Below are positions 8,348 to 17,810 of a stretch of 64,000 nucleotides of DNA, piece after piece. The notes under the pieces were generated by a model that was given only the letters and a program-made list of their open reading frames with translations, did not search any database and was not told where the DNA came from. A program made the position numbers and the translations under genes. Every line of letters starts with the position of its first letter. Position 1 is the stretch's first letter. The stretch comes from Bdellovibrio sp. UBA4095 (GTDB lineage Bacteria > Bdellovibrionota > Bdellovibrionia > Bdellovibrionales > Bdellovibrionaceae): the NCBI GenBank assembly GCA_002381805.1, contig DFXZ01000012.1, forward strand, positions 184,458-248,457, written 5' to 3'.

Positions 8348-10468
8348 CTAGAAATTAAGTCCCACACCAAAGGTGCCGTAGAAGGTATTTAGCTCCGCCT
8401 TTTGACTTAGCTCTTGATCAGAGAATGCATAGCGCTTAATTCCAAATCCCGCTTCACCAAACAGGCGCTGAGACCAAAGGACTTTGCCGTGAAAATTCAG
8501 GGACATTGAAGAGTTTAAAGTTACGTTGGAATCCATCGAATTCATGTAATAGATAAATTCGACATCAACCCATTTCGGATAACGAAATAGCGGAAGCAAG
8601 TTAAATAGATCATCAAAGACCTTTGGCATCGAGCGTGCCCAAAATCCCCCTACCCCAGTCATGGGCGCCTTCAGGTCTCCAAAGGAAACATTTTGATAGC
8701 TCATCATTAAACCGACCGATTCGTCGCGCCCCCACAAGCCTGGCGTCAGGCGATACTTTATATCGCCGTTCATCACACTTAGCGGAGCCGTTCCACCATC
8801 ATCATCCACTTGCAACTGATTGAAGGACTGGAAGTACCTTAAACTCACACCCCATCTTTGACGAGACACCCAATAGTTCGTCCAACCAAAAATGTCTTCG
8901 AACCAATGATTGTAGGCCACTTCGCCCATGACGATAAAGCCGGAGGCTGCTTGGACGCCCGTAAAACGACCTGAAAGTTCACGAGGAAATCCTTTATAAA
9001 TTTCGTAAAAAGATTTGTACAACTTGCCATCAAGTTCAACGTTCAGATACGAACGATTGATCTGGCCTCGCTCGGTGGCTTTGAAGTTCCACACGAAATG
9101 AGCAGGATCCTTCTTATCAACTTTCACGGAGTTCTGCTCGGATGATATTCCCGCCGCTGGCTGCTTCCGCCCAGAAAGCTCTATACCGTCCACATAAGTT
9201 CCGGTTGGAGTTCGATGGTGTAAGAAAGCTCGAGACTGGGCTCTTGGTATTTCCGACAACTCAAAACGTTGTTTGAAAACACCTCCGCCTTGTCCTGGAA
9301 GATAAATTTTTGGATCATTTCTTTTAATCGCAGCTGCCCAAAACTTTCTGGGATCACCAATCGTAGATTCAAAGCCAATCGCACGAGTCAATGCACTATA
9401 CTGATCAGGATTCAGCACAACAGAGCGCGTGGTGGGACGAGTGTCATACGCAACTATTCTTAAAACTTGAGGTTTACCGGTCGTCGTAATGTCCATGAGG
9501 TTCAATTTGTTCGGGACAGCAACGAACTCGTAAGACTCGCCGGCCGCAAGCTCAGCAAAAAACGATGTGGGCATATCGTGAGCAACTGGCAGTGAGTTTT
9601 TTAACGGCGCCTCTTCACTTTGCACGAGCACCCTTGGAGAGACTGTATCCGCACGAACTCGCCCCATAACCACCGAGTTGTTCTTAGTGCGAGTACCATA
9701 TCGTTGCGAGCACATTTTTGTTTGATTACGACCATCGGTTTGTGACAAGCAAAAGCGGAACGTGTCTTTTTGATTTTTAAATGGCGCCTGCAAAGCAGTA
9801 ACATCAATCAGGCCATACTGAGCAGCAAAAACTCCACCGCGCAATGCCCGAGCGGGAACTCCTTTTTTAATCAAGTCGCTGCGCCAAGCTTCCAGATTGC
9901 TTTGCCACTTTTGCCGATCACTCGCTGAAAACTTATGGCTCCAGAGAACTGTGCCCGTACGAGAGATCATCTCCAAAGTCCCGTGACCGAAAAGATTTTC
10001 CGGCCAATCAATTACTAGAGTCAGTCGCGAACGTTCTTCCGCGCTTAGAACCTTTGCGAGCTGTGAGTGAGTTTTACCAAGGGGAAGGAGAGCGAAAAAA
10101 AATGTTTTTTGGTTTAGGCTGATATTACCAATCTGCAGAGACTTCCCCTCGTCCTGCAAGGCATACTCAAGTTCGAGCGGCGGCAAAATGACGCCATTGT
10201 CGATTTGATCAAAATAGAGTGGCTTATCAAACTCCTTAGTTGCTGCTGTTTTCAGCAACGACCGCTGAACTGGAGCTGGTTCTTGCTCGATAGACTCTGA
10301 AATCTCAGCATCTTCTTGTTCCGCCTGTGGGGGTTCTCCCTCACTCGAATAAGGCATCTCTTCCTGTTGGGAAATAGCTTCTTCCTGAGTATTCGTCTCA
10401 ACCTGAGCAAAACCCATTGAACTTAAGGACATAACGACAAGAAGGATCAGATGCTGCGCAATGTTCAC
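8348..10468 (-). CDS. Large exported protein with C-terminal barrel
   Basis: 706 residues from the GTG at 10468, which has TGAGG 6 bases upstream; a GTG four codons earlier has no such site. The signal peptide ends in SSMGFAQ. A Glu/Gln/Pro-rich linker (about residues 25-75) follows, then a soluble region to about residue 500 with no recognised domain. The last roughly 200 residues alternate like barrel strands and end in GVGLNF. The layout suggests a periplasmic or surface domain tethered to an outer-membrane barrel. I cannot assign a function. It faces the barrel gene at 7476 across about 200 bases in which I see no clear terminator. Confidence 0.75.
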   Translation of the reverse strand: MNIAQHLILLVVMSLSSMGFAQVETNTQEEAISQQEEMPYSSEGEPPQAEQEDAEISESIEQEPAPVQRSLLKTAATKEFDKPLYFDQIDNGVILPPLELEYALQDEGKSLQIGNISLNQKTFFFALLPLGKTHSQLAKVLSAEERSRLTLVIDWPENLFGHGTLEMISRTGTVLWSHKFSASDRQKWQSNLEAWRSDLIKKGVPARALRGGVFAAQYGLIDVTALQAPFKNQKDTFRFCLSQTDGRNQTKMCSQRYGTRTKNNSVVMGRVRADTVSPRVLVQSEEAPLKNSLPVAHDMPTSFFAELAAGESYEFVAVPNKLNLMDITTTGKPQVLRIVAYDTRPTTRSVVLNPDQYSALTRAIGFESTIGDPRKFWAAAIKRNDPKIYLPGQGGGVFKQRFELSEIPRAQSRAFLHHRTPTGTYVDGIELSGRKQPAAGISSEQNSVKVDKKDPAHFVWNFKATERGQINRSYLNVELDGKLYKSFYEIYKGFPRELSGRFTGVQAASGFIVMGEVAYNHWFEDIFGWTNYWVSRQRWGVSLRYFQSFNQLQVDDDGGTAPLSVMNGDIKYRLTPGLWGRDESVGLMMSYQNVSFGDLKAPMTGVGGFWARSMPKVFDDLFNLLPLFRYPKWVDVEFIYYMNSMDSNVTLNSSMSLNFHGKVLWSQRLFGEAGFGIKRYAFSDQELSQKAELNTFYGTFGVGLNF

Positions 10469-10582
10469 GGTATACCTCACTCTGTTAAAGTTTAGTTAAA
10501 ATGGCTCTTCCTCACAAGCTAAAATGCTTGGACTGTCTCGGTTTTTCGACTATAAAAAAGCCCTACTGACTAAGGAGCACGC

Positions 10583-11305
10583 ATGTCTTCCGCTCGCAAA
10601 ATTTATCAAATGACGGTTGAGCAGATAATTGATCACACATCCTCAGTGCGCGAGCTCGTACTGAAGGCAATAGAACCCGCTGAGTTCGTATTTAAGGCTG
10701 GGCAGTTTGTGATGTTGAACGTTCCTCAAACAGAGGGGAAGCCAGTTCTGCGGGCCTACTCTATCGCCTCTGATGACCGCATAAAAAATGGTTTCCGACT
10801 TTTGTTTAAGTTTGTCGATAACGGAATTGCCTCGACGTTTGTTTGGAATCTTAAAGGCGGAGAAACTTTAAATTTCACCGGCCCCTTCGGGAAAGTATTT
10901 TTCCAGGAACCGCCTACCGAGCAGATCGTTTTCCTCAATACCGGCACGGGTCTTTCGCAACATATCTGCTATCTCTTGTCTAAGAAAGAACAGTATCCAA
11001 ATCTTCGCTACCGTATGCTCTTTGGCGTTCGCACCGAAAAGGACATGTACTATCAAAAAGAAATTGCGGCTCTTTCGCAGGAGCTTCAAGATTTTAAATT
11101 CGAGTTCGTTTTAAGCCGACCGCAGGAAAATTGGACAGGCAAAAAGGGTTACGTGCAAGACTTCTTGCAAGAGTTCAATTACAAAGAGATTCCCACAACA
11201 TTCTACCTTTGCGGCAACGGCGGAATGATCAAAGCAGTAAAACATCAACTTATCGAAATTGATGGCATCGACAAGACGCGCATCTGGTCTGAGGCCTTTG
11301 ACTAA
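10583..11305 (+). CDS. Ferredoxin/flavodoxin-NADP reductase-like flavoprotein
   Basis: 240 residues preceded by AAGGAGCACGC. The FAD-binding motif RAYSIAS lies near residue 57, the second FAD-site segment GPFGKVF near 100, the nicotinamide-binding glycine turn NTGTGLS near 118, and the C-terminal YLCGNGGMIKAVK near 210. This is the standard FNR superfamily order: FAD barrel, then NAD(P) domain. No iron-sulfur or other electron domain is attached, so it should pass electrons between NAD(P)H and a separate carrier. The exact partner is unknown. The downstream EamA gene starts within its last codons. Confidence 0.85.
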   Translation: MSSARKIYQMTVEQIIDHTSSVRELVLKAIEPAEFVFKAGQFVMLNVPQTEGKPVLRAYSIASDDRIKNGFRLLFKFVDNGIASTFVWNLKGGETLNFTGPFGKVFFQEPPTEQIVFLNTGTGLSQHICYLLSKKEQYPNLRYRMLFGVRTEKDMYYQKEIAALSQELQDFKFEFVLSRPQENWTGKKGYVQDFLQEFNYKEIPTTFYLCGNGGMIKAVKHQLIEIDGIDKTRIWSEAFD

Positions 11306-12188
11306 ACAAAAAGCCACGTTTGAACTGATCTTTGCGGGTGCACTTTGGGGGTTTGGCTTCGTAGCTGCTATTTGGGCACTGCAAGCATTCACACCCGTTG
11401 AAACTTTGGTTCTTCGTTTCATCATTGCCTCTGCATTTGGGGAAATTATTTACTTGATTGTGAAAGGCCCCAAATTCACCACTTTACGCACGGAGATCTT
11501 ACGGGCTCTTCCTGCGGGACTTCTGCTAGGTTCAATGCTGCTTTTGCAAACGATCGGGTTGCAGTATACGAGTGCCACCAAAAGCGGGTTCATCACCAGT
11601 CTTTATGTCATTTTAGTTCCACTGATCAATTCGTGGTTTTTTAGAACCCCCAGTCTGTGGCGGAACTATGCTCTGGCAGTGTTTGCCTTGGGCGGCACCC
11701 TGCTGCTAATCGATGGCAGTTTGTCTGATATTAACCAGGGCGATGTCTGGACATTGGCATGCTCAGTGGCGGCAGCTTTTCACATCATTTATATCGGGCG
11801 AATCTCGAAAAATGTTGGCAATGCCTTCCGGTTCAATAATTTCCAATCGATTTGGTGCTTGTTGGTCTTGCTTCCCTTACTGCTGACACAAGACCAGGTT
11901 CAACTGACAAGTACCGAATGGAAACCGTGGCTGGGAATTCTGGCACTGGGCTTAGGCTCCAGCCTGATCGCATTTTATTTGCAAATTCGTTCACAGAGAA
12001 TTTTATCAGATGGGACGGCAAGTATGCTTTTCCTTTTGGAATCGCCATTTGCCGCCTTCTTTGGTTACTTACTGCTCAATGAAAACCTGAACACTTGGCA
12101 AACGAGTGGTGCTGGGATCATTTTAATCAGTTCAATCCTGCAAGTTCTTTGGGACCCTTCTTTAAAGACCACAGAAAAGACACGATAA
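11298..12188 (+). CDS. EamA/DMT-family transporter
   Basis: About 296 residues with ten hydrophobic segments and the duplicated EamA pattern: GALWGFGFVAA in the first half and LGLGSSLIAFYLQ near the end, where DMT exporters carry the same conserved helix. A likely start is TTG 11298, overlapping the flavoprotein stop; ATG 11262 is an alternative, and neither has a strong ribosome site. Members export metabolites or amino acids through the inner membrane; the substrate cannot be read from sequence. The 3' end overlaps the convergent DUF475 gene by 62 bases, an unusually long tail overlap that fits both frames being real. Confidence 0.8.
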   Translation: MTKQKATFELIFAGALWGFGFVAAIWALQAFTPVETLVLRFIIASAFGEIIYLIVKGPKFTTLRTEILRALPAGLLLGSMLLLQTIGLQYTSATKSGFITSLYVILVPLINSWFFRTPSLWRNYALAVFALGGTLLLIDGSLSDINQGDVWTLACSVAAAFHIIYIGRISKNVGNAFRFNNFQSIWCLLVLLPLLLTQDQVQLTSTEWKPWLGILALGLGSSLIAFYLQIRSQRILSDGTASMLFLLESPFAAFFGYLLLNENLNTWQTSGAGIILISSILQVLWDPSLKTTEKTR

Positions 12189-13164
12189 TAACAATTCCAC
12201 CCAAGGTTCCAGTCACCCATTCTGGGATGTGGATGAAGGGATTGGAAAGCATTATCATAGCGAGAATACCTATCGCATAGAAAGCCCCATGCTCAAGATA
12301 CGCAAACTTCGCCAGTGCTTCTTTTTCCACAAACATAATCGTCAAGCTACGAACAAAGAAGGCACCGATACTAAGACCGATCATAATGATGAAAAGATTA
12401 TGGGTGATTGCAAAGGCGCCGACCACTCCGTCAAAACTGAATGAGGCATCCAGTACTTCCAGATACAGGAACATACCCGCACTCGCTTTATGCACGTCTT
12501 TCACTGCTTCATCAGAAGCCTCCAGCCACGAGCCTATTCCATCCACCACAACATAGGTCACCAATCCCGCCATGCCAGCCATAATAAAAGACAAGGCATT
12601 GGCATCAGGTAAGAACTGAACAAGAATAGTCAAAATCACAAGCACGAGAGCTACTTCGATAGCTTCGACTTTACTACCCAAATAGCTGGTCGGCTTTTCG
12701 ATAAATGGAATCCAGTGCAGAGTTTTGCTGCCATCATAAAAATACTTAAGGGCAACCATCAGTAGGAAAGTTCCGCCAAAAGCCGAAACCTCTAAATGAG
12801 CATCGAGCATCATACGGGCGTACTCGTCAGGTTGAGTCGCAGCCAGAACCAAGGCCGCCCAAGGATTAATATTGGCCATAACTGTGACGATTAAGAGCGG
12901 AAATATCAAGCGCATCCCAAAAACCGCAATCAACATACCCCAGGTCAGAAACCGGTGTCGCCATACGGGAGTCATTTCTTTAAGGACCACGGCATTAACA
13001 ATCGCATTATCAAAGCTCAGTGAAATCTCGAGGACTGCCAGAACCGTAGCAATGAACAGTGCCTGAAGACCTGCCGCGGTGGTGCCTCCATAATACTGAC
13101 CGACAAAGAACGAGGCAATAAGACCTAAAATGGTAAAAATAAAAGAACTTGTGAAATATTTCAT
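12127..13164 (-). CDS. DUF475/TerC-like integral membrane protein
   Basis: 345 residues with about nine transmembrane segments and an inverted-repeat signature: EISLSFDNAIVNA near residue 47 and DASFSFDGVVGAFA near 240. The acidic residues of these two SFD motifs are typical of TerC and related metal-ion exporters (Mn, Ca), but DUF475 itself is poorly characterised. The gene is preceded by a 12-bp palindrome (13177-13202) whose 3' arm contains GAGG, the best ribosome-site candidate. It lies downstream of uvrA on the same strand with a 51-base gap. The transport role is inferred from family resemblance. Confidence 0.8.
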   Translation of the reverse strand: MKYFTSSFIFTILGLIASFFVGQYYGGTTAAGLQALFIATVLAVLEISLSFDNAIVNAVVLKEMTPVWRHRFLTWGMLIAVFGMRLIFPLLIVTVMANINPWAALVLAATQPDEYARMMLDAHLEVSAFGGTFLLMVALKYFYDGSKTLHWIPFIEKPTSYLGSKVEAIEVALVLVILTILVQFLPDANALSFIMAGMAGLVTYVVVDGIGSWLEASDEAVKDVHKASAGMFLYLEVLDASFSFDGVVGAFAITHNLFIIMIGLSIGAFFVRSLTIMFVEKEALAKFAYLEHGAFYAIGILAMIMLSNPFIHIPEWVTGTLGGIVIIVSFLWSLKKGPKELAGLN

Positions 13165-13176
13165 AACTCAAGATGT

Positions 13177-13202
13177 CCTCGATTCTTTTGAAAGAATCAA
13201 GG
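13177..13202 (-). promoter_or_regulatory. 12-bp hairpin before the DUF475 gene
   Basis: CCTCGATTCTTT and AAAGAATCAAGG pair over 12 positions around a 2-base loop, with one G-T wobble. No T-run follows on the minus strand, so it is not a standard terminator. The minus-strand arm ends in GAGG, 11-12 bases before the DUF475 ATG, so folding could hide the ribosome site. Confidence 0.4.
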
Positions 13203-13215
13203 ATCGAACTCTGCA

Positions 13216-15819
13216 TTAATTTTTAAGTATTTTCTTGAGGAATTTTCCAGTCTCGCTATTCGCAACTTTTGCCACCTGCTCCGGAGTTCCCGTCGCGACA
13301 ATGTCGCCACCCCCGCTCCCTCCATCAGGTCCCAGATCGATCACATGATCGGCGGACTTGACCACTTCCATATTATGTTCGATCACGAGCAAAGTGTTGC
13401 CAGAATCGGCCAGCTCTTGAATAAGTTCGACTAATTTTCTGACATCATCAAAATGCAATCCCGTGGTAGGTTCGTCCAAAATATAAAGCGTCTTGCCGGT
13501 TCCCCGACGAGAAAGCTCTTTGGACAACTTCACACGCTGAGCCTCCCCACCAGAAAGGGTCGTCGAGCTTTGCCCCAAAGTGATGTAATCGAGTCCAACA
13601 CGATGAAGTGTATCGAGCTTGCGGAAGATCTGGTTGTGATGGCGGAAGAACTCTAAGGCTTCTGCCACGGTCATTTCTAAAATGTCAGCAATCGATTTGG
13701 CTTTATACTTAACATTCAAAGTTTCTCGATTATAGCGACGCCCCTGACAGGTATCACAAGTCACAAATACGTCGCTAAGAAAGTGCATCTCGACGCGAAT
13801 CTGACCATGCCCCAAACAGGTCTCGCATCGCCCCCCTTTGACGTTAAAACTAAAGCGACCGGGTTCGTACCCACGAAGCTTTGAGTCTGGCAAACTAGCG
13901 AAGAGATCACGAATCATGGGAAACAATCCAACATAAGTCGCAGGCGTCGAACGCGGAGTTCTGCCGATGGGTCTTTGATTAATATCGATCACCTTATCGA
14001 TCTTATCCAAGCCCTCAATTTTCTTATAAGGAGAAGGCGTCGCCAGAGCTTTATAAAAATGCTGCGCCAAAATTTTGTAGAGAGTATCAATAATCAAAGT
14101 ACTTTTCCCAGAGCCAGAGACTCCGGTAACGGCAGTGAACGTCCCCAGAGGAATCCGCAGATCAACATTGCGTAGATTGTTTCCACTCGCACCGGTCAAG
14201 TTGATAAACTCACCCTTACCTTGACGACGTTCTTTCGGGACAGGGATTCGCACTTCGCCCTTTAGATACTTTCCAGTGAGTGACCGAGGGTTGTTTTCCA
14301 ACTCTTGCGGAGTTCCCTGAGCCATTTTTTCCCCACCCAGGCGGCCGGCACGAGGCCCCAGATCCACAACGAAATCTGCATACCGTATGGTGTCTTCGTC
14401 ATGTTCCACCAACAATATTGTGTTTCCGCGCTCCTTGAGCTCGCCGATGATATTGAGAAGACGATGGTGATCTCGCGGATGCAAACCGATGCTGGGTTCA
14501 TCCATTACGTAGAGAACTCCGATTAAGGAAGATCCTACTTGAGTCGCCAAACGAATCCTTTGCGCCTCACCACCCGACAAAGTTCTGGAGGGGCGGCCAA
14601 GAGACAAGTATCCCGTACCAACTCGGATCAAATAATCCAAGCGATCTATGATCTGCTTGGAGATTTTCTCGGCGATAAACTGATCTTTAGAACGCCATTT
14701 AACCTTAACAATCCACTCTCGAAGCTCACTGGCACCCATTTCAGACAACTCGGCAATGGTGCGACCATCGATTCGGATATTGAGTGCCTCTTGTTTAAGA
14801 CGAGAACCTCGACAATCAGGGCAGGCGGAAAGATCCATTTCTTCTTCGTCTTCTTCATCTTCGTCGGACTTCTTTTTGCCTTTGTACTTATAGACGACTT
14901 TCTCTAGCTTTTTGCTGCCAACTTCGCCATCTGAAAACTGCTCTTCTTCGACTAAGTCGATTGTGCCTAAACCATGACAAGTAGGACAGGCTCCTCGAGG
15001 ATTATTGAAACTAAAAAGTCGAGGCTCGATCTCAGGAAAGCTGTATCCACACTCAGGGCAGGCAGAATGCAGTGAATATGATGTTCTGTCTCCATCGAGG
15101 GTTTCGATAACCACTCGGCCATTGGCCATTGAAAGGGCCGTATTTATGCTTTCAGCAAGCCGAAGCTTGAGGCTGTCTTTCAGGATCAACTGATCGACAA
15201 CTAAGTCGATATCATGGGTTTTGGTTTTCGCCAGCTTAGTGGCTTTGCCAAGCTCGATCATTTTGTCATCGACTTTTGCTTTTACAAAACCTTTGCGAGC
15301 CCAGCGTTGAAACTCGGCCAGGAACTCACCTTTTTTCCCTGCGGCCATAGGAGCCAGCACGAAGAACTTGGCTCCACTGCCCTTTTTTAAAACCTCATCG
15401 ATAATTTGCTGAGGAGTTTGACTAGATACTGGAATATGATGAACGGGACATTCGGCAACGCCGACTTTTGCAAAGAGCAAACGCAAATAATCATAAATCT
15501 CGGTCACGGTACCGACCGTAGAGCGCGGGTTCGTGCTGACTGATTTCTGATCGATAGCAATGGCCGGCGACAAACCCGTGATCGAATCGACGTCAGGCTT
15601 TTTTAACTGCTCGAGAAAATTGCGCGCATAAGCTGACAGGCTTTCCACATAGCGACGCTGTCCTTCTGCGTAAACTGTATCAAATGCCAAAGACGACTTC
15701 CCACTGCCGCTGAGGCCGGTGAAAACCGTGATTTTGTTTCGCGGGATCACGACACTGACATTCTTCAAATTGTGTTCTTTGGCGCCTTTGACGACGATTC
15801 CATCTTCAGCTTGTGACAT
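13216..15819 (-). CDS. uvrA: UvrA excinuclease ABC subunit A
   Basis: 867 residues, shorter than the usual 940. Both ABC modules are present: Walker A GLSGSGKSS near residue 35 and GVSGSGKST near 560; signature LSGGEAQRIRLA and LSGGEAQRVKLS; Walker B MDEPSIGLH and LDEPTTGLH. Zinc-ligand Cys pairs occur in SACPECGYS/GACPTCHG and in GRCETCLGHG/VTCDTCQGRR. UvrA dimers locate bulky DNA lesions and load UvrB for nucleotide excision repair. Unusual is an Asp/Glu/Lys-rich insert (KKKSDEDEEDEEEMD) near residue 320, where the family usually carries a longer ordered segment. The gene stands alone, with no uvrB or uvrC nearby. Confidence 0.97.
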   Translation of the reverse strand: MSQAEDGIVVKGAKEHNLKNVSVVIPRNKITVFTGLSGSGKSSLAFDTVYAEGQRRYVESLSAYARNFLEQLKKPDVDSITGLSPAIAIDQKSVSTNPRSTVGTVTEIYDYLRLLFAKVGVAECPVHHIPVSSQTPQQIIDEVLKKGSGAKFFVLAPMAAGKKGEFLAEFQRWARKGFVKAKVDDKMIELGKATKLAKTKTHDIDLVVDQLILKDSLKLRLAESINTALSMANGRVVIETLDGDRTSYSLHSACPECGYSFPEIEPRLFSFNNPRGACPTCHGLGTIDLVEEEQFSDGEVGSKKLEKVVYKYKGKKKSDEDEEDEEEMDLSACPDCRGSRLKQEALNIRIDGRTIAELSEMGASELREWIVKVKWRSKDQFIAEKISKQIIDRLDYLIRVGTGYLSLGRPSRTLSGGEAQRIRLATQVGSSLIGVLYVMDEPSIGLHPRDHHRLLNIIGELKERGNTILLVEHDEDTIRYADFVVDLGPRAGRLGGEKMAQGTPQELENNPRSLTGKYLKGEVRIPVPKERRQGKGEFINLTGASGNNLRNVDLRIPLGTFTAVTGVSGSGKSTLIIDTLYKILAQHFYKALATPSPYKKIEGLDKIDKVIDINQRPIGRTPRSTPATYVGLFPMIRDLFASLPDSKLRGYEPGRFSFNVKGGRCETCLGHGQIRVEMHFLSDVFVTCDTCQGRRYNRETLNVKYKAKSIADILEMTVAEALEFFRHHNQIFRKLDTLHRVGLDYITLGQSSTTLSGGEAQRVKLSKELSRRGTGKTLYILDEPTTGLHFDDVRKLVELIQELADSGNTLLVIEHNMEVVKSADHVIDLGPDGGSGGGDIVATGTPEQVAKVANSETGKFLKKILKN

Positions 15820-15907
15820 AGGGATTCATCTTAGGATGATGCCCTGATGGCGGCAAGTCTTTCGTTAAGAACGCAGAACTTAATCGCCCTAAAAATGCTG
15901 ACTCCGG

Positions 15908-17161
15908 TTAGAGTCCAAAGCCGCACTTTTGCTTAAGGTACCGATCAAAATCCTGATCTGAAAAGTACTTGAAATGAAAAGATGAGCTCTCTCTTTGATC
16001 GGGCCACAGATCCTTGCGAGGGACTGTGCAAGTTCTGCCTTGTTTGGAGATAACAACCTTTGCTGCGGCCCTGCGCGGATCATCAGCACGTTTGTCGACG
16101 CGCACAAGAACTCCATTCCCATTGTAAGTGACACTTGGCGGTCGTTCTGAATTTGTTGGTGGTGACAACGGACCTTCGCTCATCACTCCGTTAATGATCT
16201 CCTTGGTACGCACGTCAAAAGTAACGGTTTCACCCGTCGGAAGCGTAACAATCTGTTTTTGCCCCTCCACTCTAATATGTGGCAGGGTTTTTCTTGGAAA
16301 GACCATCATATAGCTGTTTTGTAAATAGCTGTTCGTGCCACTGGGCGAGTCCGTAACGGTAAAGCGCAGATCCTGCCTTGCATCACCGGGGTGATAAAAT
16401 TCCCAAGAGCGATAGACACTTGGACCTGGCTTAAGGATCACCTTATTGGGCCCGTTATTCTGAAAGTAGAATCTACTGGGCTTCGACTGTCCCAACAATG
16501 TGCCTTCACCATAAGCCCCCACCTGCCGCAACATAGCTCGACTGTCTTTATGGGGATTTTCTGTCCGGGTTGGCGGTCTAATCACCGGAGGATCTTGAAA
16601 GTCACGATCTCCAGGAACCGACTCTATTTTTGAAGTCGCCGTAGAGTAATTGTTTTTCACTTCGCAATCATCGCAAGGTAACGTCTTTTGTACCAAATCG
16701 TTGGCACCTTCGAGCTGGCGAATCATATTGGAAGCTTCTCTGGACGTCGTTAACGGCTCAGTCGCCGGCGCTCGTAAGGCTTCCACAGCTTCAGTCGTTT
16801 TTACTTTTTCGGCTTTCTCGACTTCTTCGGTCGGCTTTTCCTGAACTTCAGCTTCATCACTGGGATAAAGTTTCATGCGTGGATTTTTTGGGTCGTAATA
16901 GACCCACACTTTTTCGCCTTTATTCGGACCCGAAGTGATTTCGACCCGCAGGCCATAATTGCCGGAATAAAACTTTTTCGTTTCTTGAATTCGCCCCTTC
17001 GTTCCCGGCGGCATAACGAATTTGATATTCTTGGTGGACTTCAGAAAATTGGCAGAGTATCGCGCATTAAAATACCGCTCGAGCTCGATTTCCTGCCCGG
17101 TGAAGCCGAAACAAAATGATGCGATAAGGATCAATCCCCATCTCTTCCAAGACATGGTCAT
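15908..17161 (-). CDS. Secreted protein of unknown function
   Basis: 417 residues with a signal peptide (LILIASFCFGFTG). Residues about 35-95 look like a small SH3-like or KOW-like beta domain (GTKGRIQETKKFYSGNYGLRV, GEKVWVYYDP). A Lys/Glu/Thr-rich linker follows, then a Cys pair (PCDDCE), and a C-terminal domain with a terminal TCTVPR...CGFGL cysteine pair. The cysteines may form periplasmic disulfides. No catalytic motif is recognised. The gene sits between uvrA and fur, separated from both by short gaps. The start is uncertain by two codons, since neither ATG has a clear ribosome site. Confidence 0.7.
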   Translation of the reverse strand: MTMSWKRWGLILIASFCFGFTGQEIELERYFNARYSANFLKSTKNIKFVMPPGTKGRIQETKKFYSGNYGLRVEITSGPNKGEKVWVYYDPKNPRMKLYPSDEAEVQEKPTEEVEKAEKVKTTEAVEALRAPATEPLTTSREASNMIRQLEGANDLVQKTLPCDDCEVKNNYSTATSKIESVPGDRDFQDPPVIRPPTRTENPHKDSRAMLRQVGAYGEGTLLGQSKPSRFYFQNNGPNKVILKPGPSVYRSWEFYHPGDARQDLRFTVTDSPSGTNSYLQNSYMMVFPRKTLPHIRVEGQKQIVTLPTGETVTFDVRTKEIINGVMSEGPLSPPTNSERPPSVTYNGNGVLVRVDKRADDPRRAAAKVVISKQGRTCTVPRKDLWPDQRESSSFHFKYFSDQDFDRYLKQKCGFGL

Positions 17162-17222
17162 GACAGTTATATCGGAAGATCATTCACGATTCTTAATATC
17201 TGGGGCGGGTTGGCTTTCGAAC

Positions 17223-17726
17223 CTATCCCTTAGTCTGACAATGGGGGCATACGCCGTAAAGCTCAAGAATGTGGTGGGTAAGTTTGAATCCGAATTGATT
17301 CGCCACCTTTTCCTGCAAGCTTTCGATCGCACGATTTTCAAATTCGCAGATCTTTCCACACTTCACGCAGGTCAAGTGATCGTGGTGCCCTCCGGTCGGC
17401 GTCAATTCGTAACGAGCAGGCAGTCCGCCCATTCGCACTTCCGTCACAAAGTGGCCTTCCGTCAGCGTTCTTAAGAACCGATAGACTGTGGCAAAGCCAA
17501 TTTCTGGGTGATCCTTATTCAACTTTTCAAATAGCTCCTGGGCTGTGACATGGCGACGTCCCTCGTGCAAAGTCTTTAAAATCGCCAGACGCTGAGTTGT
17601 GACTTTTAAATTAAGCGCACGAATAATTCGCTTTAACTCCGCTTCATCAAAATTATCCTCATGGACAATGATGTCGTCATCATGTTGACGGGGTAACAAA
17701 GGAACGGGGTTTATTTCTTTAGCCAC
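17223..17726 (-). CDS. fur: Fur-family metalloregulator
   Basis: 167 residues from GTG 17726, which has GAGGTG just upstream. The N-terminal winged helix contains TTQRLAILKTL and the recognition helix IGFATVYRFLRTL. The dimer/metal domain has GGHHDHLTC, CVKCGK and a final CPHC, so both structural zinc Cys pairs and the regulatory histidines are present. Family members repress iron-uptake genes with Fe(II) as corepressor; Zur or PerR function cannot be excluded. The extra N-terminal tail of about 25 residues (HDDDIIVHED) is acidic and unusual. A Fur-box-like dyad 53 bases upstream suggests autoregulation. Confidence 0.9.
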   Translation of the reverse strand: MAKEINPVPLLPRQHDDDIIVHEDNFDEAELKRIIRALNLKVTTQRLAILKTLHEGRRHVTAQELFEKLNKDHPEIGFATVYRFLRTLTEGHFVTEVRMGGLPARYELTPTGGHHDHLTCVKCGKICEFENRAIESLQEKVANQFGFKLTHHILELYGVCPHCQTKG

Positions 17727-17778
17727 AAGACACCTCAGACCCTAGTTATAGCGGATGGTCCAAGGCCTGTCTAGATTT

Positions 17779-17797
17779 ATTAAGAATCATTTTCAAT
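17779..17797 (-). promoter_or_regulatory. Candidate Fur box upstream of fur
   Basis: ATTAAGAATCATTTTCAAT is a 19-base dyad around a central C, with 7 of 9 arm positions complementary. Its reverse strand matches the E. coli-type box TGATAATCATTATCA at 11 of 15 positions. It lies in the gap between the folE2 stop and the fur start. The match is by eye only. Confidence 0.5.
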
Positions 17798-17810
17798 TAG
17801 ATCGGGGGGC

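Noticed and set aside
11259..11297. Longer start for the EamA transporter beginning in the flavoprotein gene
   Set aside because: It lies inside the upstream coding sequence, lacks a ribosome site and adds a non-family N-terminus.
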